Made by a program: the position numbers and the translations under genes | Assembly: GCA_012845835.1 (NCBI GenBank) | Contig: JABAKD010000020.1 | Span: 19,468,106 to 19,532,105, forward strand | Length of the DNA stretch: 64,000 nt | Reading direction: 5' to 3' | Source of the DNA: Undaria pinnatifida | Taxonomy: Eukaryota; Sar; Phaeophyceae; Laminariales; Alariaceae | Part shown: positions 13,591-26,000 of the stretch, piece by piece | Layout: every line of letters begins with the position of its first letter | How positions within the stretch are numbered: position 1 is the stretch's first letter | Notes under the pieces: model-generated | The model's database searches: none | The model's input: only the letters and a program-made list of their open reading frames with translations | What the model was told of the DNA's origin: nothing

Positions 13591-13920
13591 TCACGTATAT
13601 TTGTCATTTTTTTTTTTCTTCGGGCATGTCTCTTCGTGCTCGCACCTTTGTCCGAAAGGCCGGATGGGGTGGGCACAATTCGACCGTCGAGGCCACGATG
13701 CCGGAGGTTTGGGCGCGATCCGTGCAGTGTGTCGAGCGTGGCATGCCTTTTGAACTTTTTTGGCCTTGGGCACACGTAAGGCAAATCCCCGGGTTTCCGC
13801 AACATGCCCGGGGTCTGGGTTTCTGCAAGCCCTACCCCCGTGTACGCACGTAAAAATTGGATGCCAACCGGGTTATTCTGCTCGTAGAGAGTACTACACG
13901 TACATTTCCCTACTCTAGGA

Positions 13921-15420
13921 CAGAGCACCACGCTACAATCCTGCCGCCCAGCAGCAATCCAGCCCCCTAGCAGCAGCCTGCAACTTTATGCGCGTGTGGC
14001 TGCTGTTGTAGTAGGTGATTACTTTGATCGGAGCCTGCGATGCTTCGTACCCGCCTCTACGCCACCACCTCTCACTGCTGCTGCTTCTGCTGCTGCTTCT
14101 GTCAAGTGATATGTCGACGTAAAGTGTAAAGATCGTTTGAATATCACATTAGTACTCAAACGATCCTTATATTCATGTCCATGTTGGTGTGCTTCTTGGA
14201 AGATATCGTACCATACCAAGAGAGCACAACGCTACAACTCTACCGCACAGCGCCCAGCAGCAGTCCAGCCCCCTAGCAGCAGCAGCCTGCAAGTCTATGC
14301 GCGTGTGGCTGCCGTTTTAGTAGCTGATTACTCTGATCGGAGCCTGCGATGCTCTACCCGCCTCTGCGCCACCACCTCTCACTGCTGCTGCTTCTGCTGC
14401 TTCTGTCAAGTGATATGTTGACGTAAAATGTAAGAATCGTTTGAAAATCACATTAGTCCTTATATTTATGTCCATGCTTGTGTGCTTGGTTTATGATATC
14501 GTACCATACCAACAGAGCACAACGCTACACCTCTGCCGCACAGCAGCAGCGGTAGGCAACACCATTTAGGTAAGGTTACAGATGACAGACCGCAGGCAAC
14601 ATGAGGAGAGCACAACGCTAGCCTGCGATGCTCTACCCGCCTCTACGCCACTACCTCTCGCTGCTGCTGCTACTGCTGCTTCTGCTGCTTCTGTCAAGTG
14701 ACATGCCGGCGTAAAGTGTAAAGATCGTTTGAATATCATATTAGTACTCAAAAGGTCCTTATATTCATGTTCATGTTGGTGTCCTTCGTAAATGATATCG
14801 TACCATATCAAGAGAGCACAACGCTACAACTCTTTATCCCACAGCAGCAGCGGTAGGCAACACTATTTATGTATGATCGCAGATGACAGACCGCAGACAA
14901 CATGCGGAGAGCACAACGCTACAACCCTGCCGCACAGCAGCAGCGGTAGGTGACACCATTTATGGTCGCTTGGCGTGTCCTCGCTATGCTGCGGCGAGTT
15001 GCTTGTGTCGGAGCCTGTCATAATTTGGCACCCCACCATACCACACGTTTCTGCTGTGCTTCCGCTCTGGGTGCGCGTGTCCATCGACGCGGAAACATAA
15101 GGACCTTTCTTTGGAATTATTTAGATACCAACCCATCCTTATACATTTACGTCCACAGAGGCAGTTCTCTAACGAGTATTTTTCTGTGGTTTTTGCGAAG
15201 ATCGCAGATGGCAGACAGCAGACAACGTGCGGAGAGCAAAACCCTACAGGTGGGACCATGTGCGTGCGTGTGCTGTATCCTCTCTTCACGGTGGCGAGTT
15301 GCTTTTTTTGTCAAAGCATATTTCACGTGCTATTGTCCTCTTGGTTCCTCGTTCTCAATACGTGCCGCATCCCACGCCACACGTGCCCCTTCTCGCTTCC
15401 TGGCGGTTCCTAAGGTGGAG
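13921..15420. repeat. Tandem satellite, ~295 bp unit
   Basis: Units begin with AGAGCACAACGCTACAA-type sequence near 13921, 14219, 14513 and 14812, giving spacings of about 295-298 bp. Each carries a CTGCTGCTTCTGCTG run, CAAGTGATATG and GATATCGTACCATA. From about 14900 to 15420 shorter and more diverged pieces follow (GCGGAGAGCA... repeats near 14906 and 15231). Some units carry an alternative segment (GCAGCGGTAGGCAACAC), so the array mixes two unit types. Confidence 0.75.
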
Positions 15421-15756
15421 TTCGAATTGTGACGCTCTTCTCGAAATCATACATATCATAATTTTTGTGGTATCAATTGGCGCTGTGTGTATTTTCTCAA
15501 GAACAGATCGGTCGTGGGCACGTCTATATCGAGTATACCCAAAAAGTGCTGCTATTGAGTGCACCCAAAAATTACTGTGCGGGTATAATGCTAATTCATT
15601 ATTTTTCCGTGCAAGTTTTTTTTGTTCATGTCCAAACAAAAATGAATGGCCATTGCGTCCGGTAGCGAAAATAACGTGTCCTTGCGCCACGCCCCTAGGC
15701 ACTTATTTCCCGGTGGGTATCCTTGTACCGGAGTATACATTTATTCATTTTTTCAC

Positions 15757-16048
15757 ACACTTCTACTTTCCAGCTTCTGGACAAGCCGCGTTCACAGGTG
15801 TCGTCCCTTCTTTCCCCCGGTTCTTGCCTTCAATTTTTGTCGCGCATAGGGTTCAGCAATCCCACTGCTCGCCGATTTTCATCGAGTGTTGCTAACTCAC
15901 GCTCTCGCGCTTTCCGCAAGTGAATTTGTGCGCAAGAAAAAGTCCCCGCGAATTTATACGAGTATGCACTCGGGGGGTTTGAACTCACGAAACTGACCGA
16001 TACCAGGCTCAAGAATAACCTGATACGCGACCTGGGCGACCGGCTATG
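15757..16048 (-). mobile_element. tRNA-derived SINE, family B, copy 2
   Basis: Matches 10567-10851 end to end, with a tRNA-like head on the minus strand (TAGCCGGTCGCCCAGG, then GAGTTCAAACCCCCC) and a ~200 bp body. The B-box is slightly degraded compared with copy 1. It lies just after the satellite block and in no gene I can see. Confidence 0.65.
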
Positions 16049-16149
16049 TGTATATTATAAAAATAAAAATATACTTCTTATATGAGTACTGTGTGTATTT
16101 TGTTTCTCTCCGCTGAGATGGTTGGTGTTTGTATTTTTTGTATTTTTAC

Positions 16150-16255
16150 TCTAGGTGGGGAATTTTGACCTATCGTAGATCCAATATCATATCTGTTATA
16201 AATATTCTACTGTAGTTTCCACTATGTTGCTCTATCGTATGTATGGTGGATGGCT
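16150..16255 (+). repeat. Dispersed repeat family Q, copy 1
   Basis: Shares GGTGGGGAATTTTGA, a TAGA..CCAA.AT middle, TACTGTAGTTTCC and TATGTATGGT with 41426-41550 in the same order and orientation. Class unknown. Confidence 0.5.
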
Positions 16256-16587
16256 TGGTCATGTTTGTTGGTACTTGTGGTTAACGTAGGTACTTTTCTC
16301 TACCTGAGAGTGGTCTTATTTTGTTTTGGTGACAGCGGGCGTTCTACAATATATTCAGCATGTATGTTTTTTATTTCTTTTTAGATGGTTTCCGTATCGG
16401 CCTCTTAACCTCGAACGATAAGGTTGGAGTGGGAGGTTCCAATCGCGGTACGCTTGGGAAGATTTTTGTTTTCTAGAGACTACAGCTGCCGAGAACGCTT
16501 TACATCGTGGGTAATCAGAATTGGACGCGAGTCGACGAGGGAAGAACATGCTGCATTATTCTCGCGATAAAGATCTAGTCGAGTGTC

Positions 16588-16812
16588 GTTGTTCTCTAAT
16601 CAAGTCCGTGGTCACAGGACAGGCTCCAGTCACTCTGGAGCTGACGAATACCCCAGGGGAGAAATACAAACGAACCAGGAGTGGTACACGCATATATCAC
16701 GGCTGACATCATGCCTCCGCCAGAAACATGTAAAAAGTGAAAATCGGGAGTCAGCCTACGATGTGCCAGGTCCATACTGGTGCATACGTCTCACTACTGG
16801 CGCCTGGAAAAA
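16588..16812 (-). mobile_element. SINE-like family C, copy 3
   Basis: Near full-length match to the copy at 60155-60412, including the small palindrome CTCCAGTCACTCTGGAG, ACGCATATATCAC, CATGCCTCCGCCAGAAACAT and the head CAGGTCCATACTGGTGCATA. The tail is short (GTTGTT). Confidence 0.65.
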
Positions 16813-18250
16813 CCTTACCCTCTGCCGTAGTGGGGAGAGTGTGGGGAACGGTGATCTGTTACATCTAGGGAGGGAGAAGGGGAAAGAAAATGTGCGACGA
16901 TGTAGATGGGCTAAAAAGAAATGAGAAGTGAAACAACAATAACAACAACAACAACAACATCAACAACAATTTATGTGCCCAGTTTTTGCGTTTGAAGACT
17001 TAATCAGTAATCAGTTTATTCGTATATTGAAGACCGCGAAGGAATAGGGGGTCGGTCACTCGCGGGAGCGACCCCCACTTCAGAGTTCTCGAGTTCGAAG
17101 TTTTTCGAGCGGCTTTTCCGCATCCGAGTGGGATTGATTATACTCGCTCCTCTCATGCCTCCTTGAACGAACAAGATCGAGCTTGGATCCGAACGATTAA
17201 ACGAGACGCAACAGTGGCACTGGTGGCAAGGGACAGCAGTGGTAATACTTTTCAGATTTGCAAGATTTCTGCGCTGACGCGCAACGCTAAGTCAACGCGA
17301 TTCCAAGACCGTAGGACAAAAGATTGGTCGGTCGAAACGAATTTGTTAGGCCGTGATACTGGTGCTGTGATGCTAGCCCTAAAATTAGTACCCTGGTACC
17401 CACTAACTGCTGTAAGTACCTATAATACGTACGTACATAACAGGGCTGACTGACGGCTGGCACGCAAAACTACACTATAAATAAACACCGCACAAACAGC
17501 TGCTGTAGAAGCATGTTGAATGCACTTGCCGTCCGACAACGCAATTTTTCTGACCATGAGCGCTAAAGACCTCATCGTCGTATTTTAAGGGTGTCTTAGC
17601 TCGAGCTCCCGTCAAAATGCATTTAAACATTGGATGGAACGCTCGGAACATGGACCGGAATAATATTGGGCTTGCTACTGACTGGTTATCAGGCCGAATA
17701 GATTCCTACCGTTCCCACTCTGAAGGTAAAGTTTCGAAGAGGAAGAAAAAGCCTCAGAGTCGTCAATCTTGTGCAGTAAAGCCGAACAGCACACTTGGAA
17801 CGAGATTTACGGCGAGTGATTGGTGCTGGGGTGTTTGTTCCTATAATATAGTATGTAAAGGTATCGTGATACAATCTGGAAGTGTCGCTTCATTCCGTTA
17901 CGTGGGCAGTGATTGCACTTGACACCGAAGAGACTAAAATATCGCACGGCAAGCCTCACAGAAGACGGTGCTACCCATCCACGTGGCACCGTCGGGACCA
18001 GTCTAGAAGTTGTGATAATGCCGTCGTGGCTCGACGAGGACCACTGCAACTTCTAGTCTGGGAACATGGGTACCACACGTTTGCCACAAAATATACCGCC
18101 AGAGCCTCGTTCGTAACCCGGTATTTTGCCTCGCGAGCCTGCTAATCAGGCCATGGCGGTATCGCGTGGCTCCTGCCGCGGGCGAACCCTAGAGCCGAGC
18201 TGCACGGTCCCGCCGCAAAAGTCAGTTGAGCTATCATTTTATAAACATAT
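16813..18250. other. Intergenic stretch with a small perfect hairpin
   Basis: Contains a (CAA)n run at about 16934-16970 and an 8 bp perfect hairpin, GGGGGTCG (17047-17054) with CGACCCCC (17069-17076). Frames at 17163-17453 and 17617-17922 (+) are open but match nothing I know; the first lacks an ATG start. Confidence 0.4.
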
Positions 18251-18251
18251 T

Positions 18252-18362
18252 GCAAGGACGTCAGCCGTGCGTTCGACGAAATCCTGGTCAAAACTCATCT
18301 TTGCAAGCTACGTTGTTGTTACTTGTTTTATACTATACTACCAGGTATGTGGGTGAGTTTTT
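18252..18362 (-). repeat. LAKM-type short element, subfamily D', copy 2
   Basis: Aligned with 13487-13590 and 41271-41375 (GACGTCAGCCGTGCGTTCGA, CATCTTTGCAAGCTACGTTG). The peptide frame on the minus strand is recognisable (LAKMSFDQDFVERTADVLA) but has an in-frame stop upstream. Confidence 0.5.
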
Positions 18363-18894
18363 GTTCGGGGCGGGTTTCCAGAATTCACTAGTAACAGTTT
18401 ACATCGGACATAGACACAAAACCGCTCCAACAAGGTCGAAATCAGTTGAGACACACCCTTTTAACCTATTACAAATGCATGCACTCATCGTTTAGTGCTG
18501 CGGACCGTAGCGCTGGATGCTGCAATCATCTCAGCATCGACACAAACAAATGCTCGAAACTTAGCGTTGAACGGCTGGTCGAGCATGATGATAACGCGAA
18601 CGTACGTACCTCCGTCGAAAAAAGGGAGGGCCGCTTGATGCGAATTGTTGTTTGGTCGTGGTACAAGTGTTACTAATAATAATAGCTCTAAATTGATACC
18701 GGCTTATTACGTACGTATTATTTTCCTTGGTCGTCCATTCTTGCTCACTACTTGTTTTTTTTTCCCTCGGATTTGTACTTTGGTTGGGTTCCCTGGGTGG
18801 CATGCGGTGTAGCTAATGCGATTTAGCTAATGCGGTGTACAGCAGTATACTGCTGTAGTACAGAGTAGTAGTACAGCAGTAGTAGTCGGTTTTC

Positions 18895-19142
18895 AGGTGC
18901 GAGTCTTGATACTTGTGTACCAGCTTTACCAGTATGGCCTGGCACGTACGTGGGCCGATTTTTCCGATTTCATTTGTATATATTTTTTTGGCGGATGCAT
19001 GATTTTCTTTAGCTACTTCGTATGATTTATGCGCGTACCACTTTTGGTTTGTGTTTTTCCCTGGGGTATTCCTCAGCTCCAGAGTGATCGGATGGCCATG
19101 GACTTTCTTATGCAAGTTAATGTGAGACAACAACAACAACCT
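18895..19142 (+). mobile_element. SINE-like family C, copy 4
   Basis: Full-length but diverged copy: CCTGGCACGTACGTGGG at the head, GTTTTTCCCTGGGGTATTCC in the middle, AGTTAATGTGAGACAACAAC at the 3' tail. Confidence 0.6.
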
Positions 19143-19584
19143 ACTTACGCACGTATGAGGGCTGACGGCTGATGCCGGAACGTAAAAATTTACAAAATTC
19201 AATGGTCACTTGTACAGCTGCTGATTTATTATTTAATGTTTTTTCGATCGAGCCATACAATAGTAGAGTCGTTCCAGACTCGGGTTCGTACCGTTTTGTA
19301 CCTGTAGGTATTAAGAGTATGTTGTGTCATCACACTTAACAGTTTGTGGAATTCAGTTGCAAACATTGAACTCGGCGATAAAGAACCAAATTGATAACAT
19401 GTCATTGATAGGTCCTGTTTTGGTCGCTATCCACCGCACCTGATCACCGGGGCTACCGCACCTGATCCCCAGGGCTCAGGCCGGGTCGACATACTCGAGT
19501 GACTTACATTATTAGGATTTTCAAGAACATGAACTAACCCTAACCCTAACCCATACTAATAATAATATACTCACGAATCCGTAT
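19143..19584. other. Intergenic stretch with telomere-like motif
   Basis: No gene seen. A short CTAACCCTAACCCTAACCC run at about 19534-19552 lies directly upstream of the 5' edge of the LINE copy. Confidence 0.5.
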
Positions 19585-22109
19585 ACAGGATGAATTTGCA
19601 AAACACGATAGCAGCCAAGTTTTTCTCCCCGATACCCGGTACTAATGCCGGAAGCGTTGATGACTTGACCTCATTACTGACCGAGACGCTACTGTCGAAT
19701 GCGGCCGACATAGCGCCTTCTATTCGGCGCAAACAAGTACCGAGGGACTGGTGTGCGACCGAAGAGACGAAAGCGGAGTTGAACGCGCAATGGCAAGATA
19801 AGGAAGACGCGAGGAAACGGGTCCGTTCTGCTCCAAACGATCGTGCTCTACGGCGAGCCTTGAAGGCGACCACCAAACGGCTTACACGCACGCGGGCGAA
19901 AGCCGTACAAAGGTTCTTCGAAGATTACCATAGTCAACTCAAAGGGCGTATCCGAGAAGGTGATCAATTTGGCTTCTACAAACACCTCAAGGGGGTGGAT
20001 GTGGAAGGGAAGAGGACGTTTAACTCGCAGTACATCAAAAATGAGGAGGGTCGATTGCTGCGGGATAATGCCCTCATCCGCGAGCGGTGGGTGAGGTGGT
20101 TTCGCAAACTGCTTAACACCAAGTCGCCGACCCTTGACCCGAGCATTGTAGACGAGCTTGAGCAGTGGTCCCCGTGCAGACCACTGGACGATGTCCGGCC
20201 TAGGTACGAAGTAGAGGAGGCGATCCGTGCGTTGGCGAACCGAAAGGCGGTAGGGCCAGATGGTCTCCCGGCCGAGGTCTTGAAGGTTTTGGCAGACGAA
20301 GGAGAATTGAACACTCTCGGAAAGTTCCACGATATCATCGCTGCTGTGTGGAGAGGAGGTGGCGTGCCGCAACAATGGAAGGATGCAACGATTAAGGTGC
20401 TTCACATGAAGAAAGATCGGACTGAGTGTGGCAATTATCGTGGCATCTCCCTCGTGGCTCACGCCGGCAAAGTACTCCTCACAGTCATCGCGGGTCGCCT
20501 GAGTGACTATTGCGAACGCGAGGACATTCTGCCGAAGGAACAGTGTGGGTTCAGACCCCAACGCTGGACGGTTGACATGATGTTCGTAGTACGACGACTG
20601 CTGGAACTGGCGCGGAAAAAGGACACCCCCTTGTACTTGTGCTTTATCGACCTCACCAAAGCGTATGACTCCGTCGACCGAACCCTTCTGTGGGATGTCC
20701 TTGCTCGATTTGGCGTGCCACCGAGAATGCTCGCCGTCATCCGCCAATTCCACGACGGCATGCAAGCATGCGAGCGGTTGGATGATGGAGAGTGCTCGGA
20801 TAAGTTCGACGTGGGGCAAGGTCTCAGGCAAAGATGCGTGCTCGCGCCACTGCTGTTCAACCTGTTTTTCACGGCGGTACTGCGTGTGGCCGAGAAACGC
20901 TTCCTCGCTGATGCATGCATCACGGACAACATGGTGCAGCTCCAACGAAAGGAGAAAGGCGAGGAAAAGGGCACTTCACGCACAGGCAAAGTCGACGGGC
21001 GGAGGGGGAAGGAGGAGGAGGAGGTGCAGAGATTATGGGGTATGCTGTACGCGGACGATGCGGGCATCGTGTCGCGATCATCGGAAGGGCTGGAGAGGAT
21101 GACGACGGTGATCGTGACTGCGTGCTCGTCGTTCGGGCTTACGGTCTCAGAGGCGAAAACAGAGAGTATGTGCCTGCAAACCAATGGCGGGGGGAAGGTG
21201 TCCTTCACAACCAATGCAGCCGGCCAGGTATGCAAACAAACAATCGAGTTTGTGTACTTGGGCGGGGCTATCACCGCAGACAGAGACCTTAGCATTGAAA
21301 TATCGCGGCGTCTTCAGAGAGCCTGGGCGTGCTTCCAGCGGTACAAGATGGAAATCTATAGTCGCCCGCGTGTGCGCTTACGGTTGAAGATGCGGTTGCT
21401 GAAAGCTGAGGTGGTCGAGACACTGCTTTACGGATGCATGACGTTGAGCCCGAACAAGCCTGACTATGACAGGCTACGACGGGTTCACCACTCCATGCTC
21501 CTCCGATGCCTCGGATGGCGGAAACGGAAGCGCGACGACCACACCCTATCGTACGCCGATGCGCTTGCCAAGACAGCTTCCGAGAGCATAGAGGTGATGG
21601 TGCGCAAACGGAGGATATTGTTTGCGGGATTCGTAGCACGTATGGGGGAGGAGCGCCTGCCATAGAGGGTGATGTTTGGGGAGCTTGTTGGGGGTAAGGG
21701 CTACTCAGGGGGGCAAGAGAAGGGCTGGATGGCTCATCTGAAGGAGGATATGTCGGTCTTTGGAATGAAATTCGAAGGGTGGCGAAAGGCTGCTCAGAAG
21801 GCTGGCGGATGGTTTCGACGAGTAGAGTAGGGAGCCGAGTTGTCATGCGGAATTGGCATGAAACGGAGAGACGCAAAGCTGCAGAGCGACGCGCAACGGC
21901 TGCGGTAGCGCCATCCACCGTCGGCATCTCTATGCGGCCGGGGGGAGGGGGAAGGGGGGGCGTCAAGGCCAAGAGACTGAAGTCTGGATTTGGCCAACAT
22001 CGTCTTTTAAATTTGTGGGCCTTCCAATGGCCGTCACAAGATAGCGTAAGACCGCGCTGACTTCTTCGCCATGTTGCTTTCTCTCCCCAGTGCCATTGAT
22101 CATGCACTT
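19585..22109 (+). mobile_element. LINE copy 1, 5'-truncated
   Basis: Starts near 19585, where similarity to the second copy (37.4-40.05 kb) ends upstream, and runs to about 22109, where both copies stop matching after CCAGTGC.ATTGAT.ATG.ACTT. The endonuclease part is absent, so the element is 5'-truncated, as is usual for target-primed reverse transcription. Identity to copy 2 is high by eye. The 3' region has a G-rich purine tract (about 21937-21960). A 3' end of TTGATGATG type and the AP-endonuclease/RT layout recall the RTE clade, but the clade needs a tree. Confidence 0.85.
19590..21665 (+). CDS. LINE reverse transcriptase, partial ORF
   Basis: 691 codons open. Residues 1-210 are the linker between endonuclease and polymerase. 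RT motifs follow: [13 protein letters not shown] (about 220-235), [14 protein letters not shown] (about 280), [13 protein letters not shown] (about 315), motif [14 protein letters not shown] (about 350), motif [15 protein letters not shown] (about 410) and the catalytic YADD (about 487-490, [10 protein letters not shown]). The thumb-like C-terminal part ends in [17 protein letters not shown]. Motif B reads QRC where QGC is usual. The frame stops with TAG (21663-21665), yet homologous sequence (RVMFGELVGGKG) continues in the same frame to a second TAG (21828-21830). Both TAGs recur in copy 2. The acting protein would synthesise element DNA at nicked chromosomal targets. Confidence 0.85.
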   Translation: MNLQNTIAAKFFSPIPGTNAGSVDDLTSLLTETLLSNAADIAPSIRRKQVPRDWCATEETKAELNAQWQDKEDARKRVRSAPNDRALRRALKATTKRLTRTRAKAVQRFFEDYHSQLKGRIREGDQFGFYKHLKGVDVEGKRTFNSQYIKNEEGRLLRDNALIRERWVRWFRKLLNTKSPTLDPSIVDELEQWSPCRPLDDVRPRYEVEEAIRALANRKAVGPDGLPAEVLKVLADEGELNTLGKFHDIIAAVWRGGGVPQQWKDATIKVLHMKKDRTECGNYRGISLVAHAGKVLLTVIAGRLSDYCEREDILPKEQCGFRPQRWTVDMMFVVRRLLELARKKDTPLYLCFIDLTKAYDSVDRTLLWDVLARFGVPPRMLAVIRQFHDGMQACERLDDGECSDKFDVGQGLRQRCVLAPLLFNLFFTAVLRVAEKRFLADACITDNMVQLQRKEKGEEKGTSRTGKVDGRRGKEEEEVQRLWGMLYADDAGIVSRSSEGLERMTTVIVTACSSFGLTVSEAKTESMCLQTNGGGKVSFTTNAAGQVCKQTIEFVYLGGAITADRDLSIEISRRLQRAWACFQRYKMEIYSRPRVRLRLKMRLLKAEVVETLLYGCMTLSPNKPDYDRLRRVHHSMLLRCLGWRKRKRDDHTLSYADALAKTASESIEVMVRKRRILFAGFVARMGEERLP

Positions 22110-22920
22110 AGGGTTAGAAAAAAGGAAAATAAAATCCGTCTATCCATCTATATTTTATATCCCTTGACATTTGAGTTTATTTGCAAAAATACGCTATCAC
22201 GTGAAATAATCAATGAACGAAGTGCCTGGAGTGCCTTCACTCGTGGGTAGGCGTAGTTCGATGTTATCCGATGCCGAGTCGACGAGGGAACAAAGTTTTG
22301 TACCCTTTTTGCGACCAAAGTGAAGGCGCGTACCGTAGTGGGAGGAGAAGAGCCTCCTTCGTGATCCCGGATACGTTTCACGTCAGTACCGAGGCAGAAG
22401 GAGAAACAAAAAGTTCGAACATTATAGATGAGATGGACAAAAAAATACAGATACCAATGTACCAACCCCGTCCTCGAACCCAAAACCGATTGTAGTTTTT
22501 GTAACCTTGTGTGTGTGTGTGTTTTTTTGTGGAGCTTTTGTCCAGCAGTCTCTCCTGGCGAAGGGCTGCGAAAGCGCCGAAGCTGGCATGGTTGCGAGTT
22601 ACCAGTATCATGGTTTAGTGGACAGCAGTCTAATGCTCCTTTGCGAGGCTGTGTTAACGCCGTTTAGAGCAACCTGTTTCCCGAAAGTATCTTTGGTTTG
22701 AGTCGTGTCAGCAGTTTTGTACTGCAAGTAGGCTAGAATACGCAGGGCCGTGGTTTGCCCGATCCGTACGCTACCCCCGACCTATCCCTATCCTTGTCTC
22801 TAACCCTACCCCTTCCCTTATGGGGTGGGGGTGGCCTGGGCGTGGATGTTGTGGCTTGTGCAGGCTTTAGGTTGATTCGGTCGGCGTGAATGCCCTGCCT
22901 TTGGAAAGACTCAAGACTCA
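22110..22920. other. Intergenic stretch, no supported gene
   Basis: Begins with TTAGGGTTAG, a telomere-like motif directly at the 3' edge of LINE copy 1. A short (GT)n run lies at 22509-22521. No gene seen. Confidence 0.45.
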
Positions 22921-22924
22921 TAGA

Positions 22925-23012
22925 GTTTGCCTATTTTTTTCTCCTCTTAGCAATGACTCATGTGTCATGAAGTTTTCCTATTTTTTTCTCCTCTTAGCAA
23001 TCGCTCATGTGT
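22925..23012. repeat. Two-copy ~48 bp tandem repeat
   Basis: CCTATTTTTTTCTCCTCTTA followed by GCAAT.(A/G)CTCATGTGT occurs twice in direct orientation. Confidence 0.8.
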
Positions 23013-26000
23013 TGTGGCTGCTGCTGTTTCTTCATTGCCTGGTACTCTGGTACAAAGGTACACAGTTTTTCCAAGCCTAGCGTTGCCATGCCGTAATATT
23101 CCTATATAGCGAGTAACAAGAGTATCCTTCTGTCCTTGGCATGCAGATGTTCGAGGCAAATGTTCAGGTTTTGGACAGGTTTTGGACTCGTGCAGCATTG
23201 TCCCTCTCTTCCCGAAAGTGGTTGATGTCAAATGGTTGATGTCAACCTGTCAAGCTCAAGCTTATATGCTTCTCAATCTCCATCTCCTTTCACGCAAAAA
23301 AATAACTAAAGACGATGTGGGACGATAGTCCAGCTACCCGCAGCGGGTTGGTATCTTTGGTCAGGATTGGGTGCGGAGACGACAGACAACAGACAAACCG
23401 AGGTGGCTTGTGCGGCATAATAACACCCTCGGGGATGAGCAACGAAAGTTATCTCAGAGAGCGACCTGGCCGAGATCCCCTAAATGGCACCGCCTCATTG
23501 TCGCATGTATCCTGGATATTTGTAACTACTTCGGTATGATGTTTTCCGTCAAGTCCTGGACTTGAAGGATGCTAGCGACTAAGAAGCGGTACCATCTAGG
23601 GGTTAGGATCTGGTATCCACAAGAATGCCCAAGTTGCATCAAACGTTTGCAATGAAGCAAGAAGCGCGAGCCTACTTGCAAGTATTTTCGTAAGCACTCT
23701 TGCTTCCTAAGTAACACTCATGTAAATATGGCGCGTAAGTTGTTTGTCTCAAGTGCTCGTGTCAAGGTGAGATCTGTCGGCAGTAATCTAGCCCCCCCCC
23801 TCATTACCTTGCCTTTGACGGTACCTTTAACATATGCTGTTACCGTCTAGCAGGTAGCATTTTACCCTTGGTGTTACGGTCATAAGACTAATCTTGCCGA
23901 CGAGGAGGATGACGCCTCTTGATAAACCTTGTCATATCGCATGAAACGGCTTTAGCTTTGTTCCGTCTCTTACGACCTACTACCTCCCCTTTCCTTTGTT
24001 TTTGCTTGCGCGCTCCTCCTGCCGTCTGTCAGCCCAGATCGTCATGTCACTCTGTGCAAGAACTTTCTCGGTGAGGTCGACGGGAGTCGGCTCTTACCGT
24101 ATTCGTGTAGGGTTACTAGCTCTCTTTGCCGAAAGGGGACTTGGTGGTGCGTTTCCGATTGGATGGAAAACAGAGGCAAGCCTCCAGCGAACACACTAGA
24201 GTACACAAGTTGTTTTCGCGATCACCGCTATTTCACCCCCCCCCCCCCCCCCCATTTTTTTTAGCCCCCTCCCTCTCGGGCCCATTCGCCGCCGTGGGAT
24301 GGGAAGAGAAATGCAAACCCTTCTTATGTAAGTGGTGTGTGGGTTTCCTAAAATTTGGCGCTCTCCGAAGTGGCTTATTTTGTCCGACTTGCTCTTTCGT
24401 CGGGGCCGGGTGTTAAAAGTTGTATTTTTGTGACCTGTTTTCGTGTGCTGCCGAGAAGGTGTGCTTCTCGTATTTCTCGTGGTGTACCAGCAGGTTTTTG
24501 TACATAAAAGCTTCTTTTTTTTCAAATCGTTTTGTGTTTTGCAGGGGGTACTGCTGTAGATGGATGGGGTGTGCCGAAACAAAGTCGGGGAGGGCTCTGA
24601 TGAAAACAGGGGGTGGCAGTCCTCACATGATGGTATTCTACGAGCGTCTGCTGCATAGTAGTCACCTGTTTGTTCCAATGGAGGGACCATTTTAGGGGAC
24701 CTACAGGTCCCTTATTCAGCGTTGCGTCTACTATAAGGGACGTTGTCTCTCCTCTTTTTCCTGTTTTTGTCGTCTCTGCGATACGTGTAGCCGGTTGCTG
24801 GGGAGCGCTTAAATATCGTGCGCCCGAGTCCCAAATATTAGTATTTGTTTTCGCTTCTTTTTGCTCCCGATAGGAGAGGTTTACCTCGCCCCGGTCTTTT
24901 GCGGCCTGCCAAAAGCTGGCACGCGGTTGGAATGTTTTGGGGATTGCTGGTTCCGCCCCAGGTTCTCTAAAGGGCAAATATTTTGTGCATCGCTGTTATC
25001 GTGGCTAGTAACAGATGGAGCTCGAGTTTGAGTTTTGGAGTGTCTACTCATTACGCGTAGGGTTGCTGGCCAGGACATACGGCGAGCTTGAGCAACGTCA
25101 TATTTGTACGGGGAACGTTTTACACCAACTATTGTCGCTTGGACGGGACTGGCAAGTAGGAGAGGATAACTCGGGGGTTTGGTTGTGTATGGGGAGGGGG
25201 GTCATTTTTTTATGTCGTCGGCGGCCATGAACGTCGATCGAAAAGCAGGGCCGTATTATGTTAGTTTTTCTCGCTGTTGATGAAAGTCGTTTGCTTCCCG
25301 AGTGGCGGGGCGAAATAGGGTGTAGGTTTTGAAGAAGATGCAAGTGTTTGAATTTTGGCAAATATGTTTTGAGATGGCTAGCGTTGTTTTTTCCTTTGGG
25401 GTCGGGGAGCTTGTAGAGCTCAGCCCAGACAACAGAGGGAAAAACGAGCAACGCTTTTGCAGAAGTTATAGCTCGGATTGTTGAGAGAGCCCAGCATACG
25501 AAGCACTTACTTCCGCCCTCAAACCTATCGCTTTTTTGGGGTTGCCGCTTGTTTTGGGGGGGAGGGCGATTGGAAATCGATAAAAAAAAGTTGAGACGGC
25601 CGGAGACGCTCGGTGGTTGAATTGGTGTCGGGAGCTTACTTACGCTTTGTTTTGAACGTGTATTTGGGGGCGCGTGGTCATGGTTATGGTCATGATTATG
25701 GTCATGATTATGGATAGGTTTGGGTGTGTTTCCCGAGCCTAGGCAAGAGGTCATGATGCTTTGACGCTTTTTTTCTTCACGGTGTAGTAGCCCCTCACCC
25801 GCCCGAGTATACCACCTAAAATACGGTACGTACGGTAGTTTCTTTGTCCGGTCGGATTGTGTGTCTGTGTCCGAGACAAGACAAGGTTAAGGGCAAAGGG
25901 CCGATTCTTAGGATTGTCGGTATGAAAAAATTGAATGTTTTGGTGGGGTCGCTGGTAGGAACGGCTTTTCGTGGGCCAACACGGCGGTAGCAATAAACCC

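Noticed and set aside
19848-20945. Long minus-strand frames (365 codons here and at 37585-38682; 262 codons at 20507-21295)
   Set aside because: They are antisense shadows of the LINE reverse transcriptase, which has all its motifs on the plus strand.
25098-25754. 218-codon minus-strand frame
   Set aside because: Composition follows the strand G/T bias and includes a simple NHDHDH repeat; no family recognised.
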